From Steroidobacteraceae bacterium (GTDB lineage: Bacteria; Pseudomonadota; Gammaproteobacteria; Steroidobacterales; Steroidobacteraceae): a DNA stretch of 11,447 bases. The notes beneath the pieces are model-generated. The model had not been told where the DNA came from. It saw only the letters and a program-made list of their open reading frames with translations, and did no database searches. Below, one piece after another: positions 7,837 to 11,447 of this stretch. A program made the translations under genes and the position numbers. Position 1 is the stretch's first letter. Every line of letters starts with the position of its first letter. Location: NCBI GenBank assembly GCA_025927665.1, contig JAICKZ010000083.1, positions 1 through 11,447 of the forward strand. The letters are read 5' to 3'.

Positions 7837-7890
7837 CGATGATGCATAAGATTTGCAAATCATCGATCACATAGCGAAAATCATGTGATC
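7837..7890. repeat. Two abutting inverted repeats beside the terminator
   Basis: CGATGAT (7837-7843) pairs with ATCATCG (7859-7865) and encloses a second palindrome, GATTTGCAAATC (7850-7861). GATCACAT (7865-7872) pairs with ATGTGATC (7883-7890). The last arm directly touches the A-run that is the U-tract of the minus-strand terminator. Confidence 0.6.
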
Positions 7891-7920
7891 AAAAAAAAGG
7901 CCGACTGTTTAGTCGGCCTT
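7891..7920 (-). terminator. Intrinsic (Rho-independent) terminator, minus strand
   Basis: On the minus strand AAGGCCGACT, a 4-base loop AAAC, and AGTCGGCCTT form a perfect 10-base-pair stem with a GC-rich core, continuing into an uninterrupted run of T's (complement of 7891-7898). The plus strand lacks a T-run after the stem, so the direction is clear. It ends transcripts from the leu side 261 bases after the leuB stop and separates them from mfd. Confidence 0.9.
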
Positions 7921-8085
7921 GAATGTGGCAACGAAGTCTAGTCTTGTTGATTCACATCAACGAGGGGACTAACCCGACAGGAGCTTCATATCCACCAAGT
8001 CTTAAACATAGCTGCATGCCTGAATCGTTTTTCACATGTCTTTTTGCATTGAATATACAAAAAGGAAAGAACGGGAGGCCGCGTA
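7918..8085 (-). ncRNA. Candidate structured RNA in the leuB 3' region (small RNA or structured 3' UTR)
   Basis: Read on the minus strand, 7999 to 7918 folds into one long nested hairpin. Helices: 7996-7999 with 7918-7921; 7992-7995 with 7925-7928; 7984-7989 with 7931-7936; 7967-7972 with 7938-7943; 7956-7961 with 7946-7951, capped by a GUGA (GNRA-type) tetraloop. That is 26 pairs, two of them G-U. Five-prime of this, CTTTTTG/CAAAAAG (8058-8064 with 8040-8046) makes a second stem. The intrinsic terminator follows directly; its first bases overlap the outermost helix, so the two could compete. The 5' end is a guess based on a weak promoter at 8092-8122. The sequence lacks the landmarks I know for tmRNA, 4.5S, RNase P or 5S RNA. 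It could equally be a processed leu mRNA tail. Confidence 0.4.
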
Positions 8086-8091
8086 GGCGTC

Positions 8092-8122
8092 ATCATACCG
8101 CGATAGGCACACCCTTTGGCAA
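8092..8122 (-). promoter_or_regulatory. Weak candidate promoter for the structured RNA
   Basis: On the minus strand TTGCCA (8117-8122) and TATGAT (8092-8097) resemble -35 and -10 elements. The -10 is good (5 of 6), but the 19-base spacer is long. It would start a transcript near 8085 of about 195 bases to the terminator. Could easily be chance. Confidence 0.2.
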
Positions 8123-8180
8123 GCATCATTTTGCGTTGTTAATGTCTAAAATTCCCTTTCTAAAACAAATAATTACAAGA

Positions 8181-9242
8181 TTATTCCGATAAACGTGCCA
8201 CCACAAAATTTCCTGCTTCCATGGTGCTGCTGACCCGACCCGATGCCGCGATATCAGCGGTTCTAATCCCGGCAGAAATACTTGAAGAGACTGCCAATTC
8301 AATAGCTTGCGCTTCCTTTTCCAGGCCCAAAGAGTGCCTCAAAAGCATGGCCACGCTGAGAATGGTGGCGTAGGGGTTAGCCTTATTCTGACCTGCAATG
8401 TCTGGAGCTGAGCCGTGGATAGGCTCGTACAATCCCAATTTCCCCGCTCCCAAAGAAGCGGAGGGAAGTAATCCTAATGACCCGGCCAACATGGATGCCT
8501 CGTCAGTCAGGATGTCACCAAACATATTTTCAGTCACCATGACGTCAAAACTCGACGGACGACGAATCAAATGCATGGCGGCCGAATCAACCAACATATG
8601 TTCCAGCTTGACATCAGCGAATTCAGAGCTCATTACGCGTTCAACAGTTGTACGCCATAGACGCGATGTCTCCAATACATTGGCTTTATCAACCGAGACA
8701 AGTTGTTTGCGACGTTGCTGTGCCAGCTTGCCGGCTACACGTGTAACTCGTTCGATTTCCTCAACGGTGTAAGTGCACAAGTCACTGGCCGAAGTTTCAG
8801 TTCGGGTTTTTTCACCAAAGTAAATACCACCAGTGAGTTCACGAACTACCATGATATCGGTGCCTTTGAGCACATCAGGTTTAATGGTGGAGGCATCGAT
8901 GAGATCGGGATGCAATGTCACTGGACGCAAATTGGCAAACAACCCCAATGCCTTACGAATGGCCAGCAAGCCTTGTTCAGAGCGAACTTTTGCATTCGGG
9001 TCAGACCACTTAGGACCACCGACTGCACCGAGTAATATGGCATCCGCTTTCTTGCATGCGGCTTCGGTTTCCGGTGGTAAGGCTGAGCCCGTCGCATCAA
9101 TAGCTGCACCACCGATCAAGTGATTGATAGTATGAAACTCATGGCCAAATTTCTTGCCAATGATTTGCAGTACGCGCACACCTTCACGAGTGACTTCCGG
9201 ACCAATTCCGTCACCGGCTAGAACTACGATTGTTGCTTTCAT
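8181..9242 (-). CDS. leuB: 3-isopropylmalate dehydrogenase
   Basis: 353 residues, normal for LeuB. It oxidises and decarboxylates 3-isopropylmalate to 2-ketoisocaproate with NAD, the last committed step before transamination to leucine, in the cytoplasm. Visible residues: AGDGIGPEV at the N-terminus, substrate arginines Arg96, Arg106 and Arg134 (VVRELTGGIYFG), Tyr141, Lys186 in VDKANVL, metal-binding aspartates Asp219, Asp243 and Asp247 (VDSAAM, MFGDILTDEAS), and the NAD-binding loop EPIHGSAPDIAG (273-284), whose Asp281 favours NAD over NADP. The ATG overlaps the leuD stop as ATGA, so translation is probably coupled. A terminator lies 261 bases downstream. Tartrate dehydrogenase-like relatives are excluded by the operon. 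Confidence 0.98.
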   Translation of the reverse strand: MKATIVVLAGDGIGPEVTREGVRVLQIIGKKFGHEFHTINHLIGGAAIDATGSALPPETEAACKKADAILLGAVGGPKWSDPNAKVRSEQGLLAIRKALGLFANLRPVTLHPDLIDASTIKPDVLKGTDIMVVRELTGGIYFGEKTRTETSASDLCTYTVEEIERVTRVAGKLAQQRRKQLVSVDKANVLETSRLWRTTVERVMSSEFADVKLEHMLVDSAAMHLIRRPSSFDVMVTENMFGDILTDEASMLAGSLGLLPSASLGAGKLGLYEPIHGSAPDIAGQNKANPYATILSVAMLLRHSLGLEKEAQAIELAVSSSISAGIRTADIAASGRVSSTMEAGNFVVARLSE

Positions 9243-9814
9243 GCATGTGCCTGTTCAAATTGTTTGATAGCGTCAAGTTGCTTAAGAATATAACCGAGTT
9301 CATCCACACCATTAAGCAAGCAATAGCGTGCAAAACCTTCGATGGAGAATGTGACTGTTTTGCCATCAGGCAGCAGCAATGAATTATTCTCAAGATCAAT
9401 TTTAAGCTCTATCCCAGGATTGTTCATCAACCACGCATGCGTGTCTTTATCAATCACCAGCGGCAGCAAACCATTTTTTAAACTATTGCTGCGAAAAATA
9501 TCGGCGATCTCGGTACTGATAACGGCACGAAAGCCGTAATCCAGCAGCGCCCAAGGAGCATGTTCACGCGACGAGCCACAACCAAAGTTATTACCTGCGA
9601 CCAATATTTTACAACCTTGTGCAGCAGGTTGATTCAAAATGAAATCACTCTTGGCACTGCCATCCGCGTTGTAACGCCAATTGGAAAATGCATGCTGACC
9701 TAAACCAGTCTTACTGGTCGTCGTCAAAAAACGCGCGGGAATAATCTGATCCGTGTCGATATCAGAATATGGAAGCACGACGGTTCTTGAAGATATTTTG
9801 CGAATGGGTTCCAT
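9239..9814 (-). CDS. leuD: 3-isopropylmalate dehydratase small subunit
   Basis: 191 residues, slightly shorter than E. coli LeuD (201). It is the swivelling small subunit of isopropylmalate isomerase and pairs with LeuC to convert 2- to 3-isopropylmalate. Signature stretches are DIDTDQIIPARFL (18-30) and GNNFGCGSSREHAPWAL (74-90), the latter carrying the substrate-recognising serine/arginine loop of the aconitase-type small subunit. It starts 13 bases after the leuC stop behind a clear CAGGAGA ribosome binding site, and its TGA overlaps the leuB ATG by four bases. Confidence 0.97.
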   Translation of the reverse strand: MEPIRKISSRTVVLPYSDIDTDQIIPARFLTTTSKTGLGQHAFSNWRYNADGSAKSDFILNQPAAQGCKILVAGNNFGCGSSREHAPWALLDYGFRAVISTEIADIFRSNSLKNGLLPLVIDKDTHAWLMNNPGIELKIDLENNSLLLPDGKTVTFSIEGFARYCLLNGVDELGYILKQLDAIKQFEQAHA

Positions 9815-9827
9815 TGTAATCTCCTGA

Positions 9828-11231
9828 TTAATTCAACAATTCACGTGGATCAGTAACACAGCCACGAATTGCCGCCGCTGCAGCAGTCGCTGGGCTCGCC
9901 AACAACGTGCGAGATCCTGCACCTTGACGACCTTCAAAATTACGATTACTCGTGCTCACCGCATATTGACCGCTGGCAACTGTATCGCCATTCATACCAA
10001 TACACATTGAACAACCGGGTTCGCGCCATTCTGCCCCAGCGTCGATGAAAATTTTATCTAGGCCCAATTTTTCAGCATCACGCTTGATAGCTTGTGAGCC
10101 AGGAACGATAAGTGCACGCACGCCCGAAGCAACGCGTTTGCCTTTCATCACTTGCGCTGCTAATTCGAGATCAGATAAACGTGCATTGGTACAACTGCCA
10201 ATAAACACCACTTGAATGGATTTGTTCAACAATTGTTCACCGGGCTGCAGCCCCATATAAGCAAGCGACTTCATGAACACGGCATCGTTGGTTTGATTCG
10301 GTATCAGGCCATTGATGGGTATGACCATACCGGGATGCGTTCCATATGTGATCATAGGTACTAACTCATTGCCATTGATGTTGACCTCGCGATCGAACTT
10401 CGCGCCGACATCACTGCGCAAGTTGCGCCATTCAGCAACGGCTTGATCCCATGCTGCACCTTGTGGCGCTTTGGGGCGACCTTGTAAATATTCAAAGGTC
10501 ACTTCATCCGGAGCGATCATGCCTGCACGCGCACCGGCTTCAATCGACATGTTGCATACCGTCATGCGTCCATCCATGGATAAGGCTTCGATGGCTGAAC
10601 CACGATATTCAATGACCTGACCCGTACCGCCCGCAACGCCAATTTTCCCGATGATGGCGAGAATCAAATCTTTTGCAGTGACACCAGCAGGTAACTTCCC
10701 ATCAACATTGATTGCCAATGTTTTCGGACGACGTTGCAACAAACACTGCGTAGCCAATACATGACCTACTTCAGTCGTGCCGATACCAAATGCCAGCGCG
10801 CCGAATGCACCATGAGTTGCGGTGTGACTGTCACCACACACAATGGTTTTGCCGGGTTGAGTGGCGCCCAATTCAGGACCAATCACGTGCACAATGCCAC
10901 GTTGTGAGTTATGCAAATTCAGCAACTCCACGCCAAATTCCGTACAGTTCTTTTCCAACTGTTGAATCTGTTGTGCTGCGGACTTCACTTTGATCGGAAC
11001 TCGACCCGCAATTTCTGCCGCATCTGTTGGCGTGGAGTGATCCATTGTTGCCAATGTGCGATCAGTGCGACGTACTTTCAAATTCTGTTCACGCAGCAAT
11101 GAGAAGGCTTGCGGTGAAGTGACTTCGTGCACCAAATGTAAGTCGATATACAACACAGCGGGAGTGTCAGCCGTTTCGGGCACGACTTCGTGGCGTTCCC
11201 ACACTTTTTCAAACAGCGTTTTGGCGGTCAT
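9828..11231 (-). CDS. leuC: 3-isopropylmalate dehydratase large subunit (4Fe-4S)
   Basis: 467 residues, the usual gammaproteobacterial LeuC length. It carries the [4Fe-4S] cluster of isopropylmalate isomerase and works with LeuD. Cluster ligands are Cys347 (GSCTN) and Cys407/Cys410 (PGCSMC), matching the aconitase-family pattern. Other family blocks include MDHSTPTD (63-70), CGDSHTATHGAFG (132-144) and the GAGSRT loop at 437-442. AGGA at 11238-11241 lies 6 bases before the ATG. It is the first gene of leuC-leuD-leuB; leuA is not adjacent in the part visible. A short open frame overlaps its start (11228-11272). Confidence 0.98.
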   Translation of the reverse strand: MTAKTLFEKVWERHEVVPETADTPAVLYIDLHLVHEVTSPQAFSLLREQNLKVRRTDRTLATMDHSTPTDAAEIAGRVPIKVKSAAQQIQQLEKNCTEFGVELLNLHNSQRGIVHVIGPELGATQPGKTIVCGDSHTATHGAFGALAFGIGTTEVGHVLATQCLLQRRPKTLAINVDGKLPAGVTAKDLILAIIGKIGVAGGTGQVIEYRGSAIEALSMDGRMTVCNMSIEAGARAGMIAPDEVTFEYLQGRPKAPQGAAWDQAVAEWRNLRSDVGAKFDREVNINGNELVPMITYGTHPGMVIPINGLIPNQTNDAVFMKSLAYMGLQPGEQLLNKSIQVVFIGSCTNARLSDLELAAQVMKGKRVASGVRALIVPGSQAIKRDAEKLGLDKIFIDAGAEWREPGCSMCIGMNGDTVASGQYAVSTSNRNFEGRQGAGSRTLLASPATAAAAAIRGCVTDPRELLN

Positions 11232-11272
11232 GGATTGTCCTGCAATGATGAATGATGGACAAGGCGCAGCAT
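11228..11272 (-). CDS. Possible 14-residue leader ORF overlapping the leuC start
   Basis: On the minus strand ATG (complement of 11270-11272) opens MLRLVHHSSLQDNP and stops at TGA, which overlaps the leuC ATG as ATGA. Three of the fourteen codons are leucine (CTG, CTT, TTG), two near the start. AGG lies only one base upstream of the ATG, a poor ribosome binding site. No terminator/antiterminator pair is visible, so classical attenuation is not supported. Chance is a real possibility. Confidence 0.22.
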   Translation of the reverse strand: MLRLVHHSSLQDNP

Positions 11273-11447
11273 GCCTGTAACGTCATCAAGAATGAACTGT
11301 TGATTAACGAACAAGCCATCGTGAATGGCGATGGCCTAATAATTACACTGTGTACTCGCTAAAACCGCGTTGGCATGGGTGGCGGCGGCCAGCGTCCCAT
11401 TTTTGAATTCCAGTATGCCCATGAACGAGCATCGATAATCCCGGGAG
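11232..11447. other. Region upstream of leuC, presumed leu operon promoter
   Basis: It must contain the signal for leuCDB unless transcription comes from beyond the window, but I find no convincing -35/-10 pair. GCCATCG (11315-11321) and CGATGGC (11329-11335) form a perfect 7-base stem with a 7-base loop, without a T-run. The last 110 bases are more GC-rich. All three minus-strand frames are open from the window edge until stops at roughly 11338-11362, so the end of a neighbouring gene may be present. No family is recognised. Confidence 0.5.

Larger units (their letters stand above)
7413..7890. other. Gene-free, palindrome-rich and GATC-rich intergenic segment
   Basis: No frame here has both a plausible start and a recognisable product. 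The segment should hold the mfd promoter. It carries a run of inverted repeats: 7498-7510, 7554-7574, 7591-7605, 7606-7624, 7666-7678, 7717-7757, 7837-7865 and 7865-7890. GATC occurs at 7607, 7620, 7635, 7668, 7781, 7826, 7865 and 7887, about one expected by chance in that length. The 10-mer CGATGATGCA occurs at 7641-7650 and again at 7837-7846. A GC-rich patch lies at 7511-7526. No DnaA box was found inside it. Confidence 0.75.

Noticed and set aside
7554..8064. Possible origin of replication
   Set aside because: GATC density suggested it, but only one relaxed DnaA-box-like sequence (8028-8036) was found and none in the palindrome island. There is no AT-rich unwinding block, and neighbouring genes are not dnaA, mnmG or dnaN.
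7918..8085. tmRNA, 4.5S RNA, RNase P RNA, 5S rRNA or 6S RNA
   Set aside because: The diagnostic sequences (tag frame, GGAAGGAAGCAGCC-type SRP loop, RNase P core, 5S loops) are absent. A short GUCCCC similarity to 6S RNA is not accompanied by its closing stem or central bubble.
7923..8192. An 89-codon plus-strand frame between the terminator and leuB
   Set aside because: It resembles no family I know, overlaps the leuB 3' end, and runs antisense to the structured RNA. The composition of the peptide looks random.

Overview
The window reads as ordinary chromosome of a gammaproteobacterium with moderate base composition. The evidence is a 67K-type SppA, an HslR/Hsp15, the TrhO/YceA rhodanese, a full-length Mfd and a leuC-leuD-leuB cluster, all closest in architecture to the Escherichia coli versions as I know them. 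No genus is claimed. There is no transposase, integrase, phage gene, CRISPR array, rRNA or recognisable tRNA.

Left part (1-2155, plus strand): the 3' end of sppA is followed 15 bases later by hslR, so the two are probably co-transcribed. After a roughly 200-base gap comes an extended SDR (epimerase-like) gene. Its real start is best placed at 1127. It keeps the nucleotide-binding glycine motif but appears to lack the catalytic Tyr/Lys pair. Middle-left (2188-3827): trhO on the minus strand ends head-on against the SDR gene. It is divergent from a small DUF3224 gene whose start is a GTG at 3378. Middle (3918-7412, minus strand): mfd, complete, encodes the transcription-repair coupling factor.

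Between mfd and the leucine genes lie 768 bases without a convincing protein gene. The left 478 bases are crowded with short perfect or near-perfect inverted repeats and have eight GATC sites within 284 bases. The right 290 bases hold a clear intrinsic terminator for minus-strand transcription. Just upstream of it, in RNA sense, is an 82-base segment that folds into a long stacked hairpin with a GNRA tetraloop. I read this as a structured 3' UTR or a small RNA downstream of leuB. It is the most interesting item here and I do not recognise its family.

Right part (8181-11231, minus strand): leuC, leuD and leuB form a tight operon for the isomerisation and oxidative decarboxylation steps of leucine synthesis. 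leuA is not in the window. The 216 bases upstream of leuC hold a 14-codon open frame whose stop overlaps the leuC start, and a short hairpin. No attenuator terminator is visible there.
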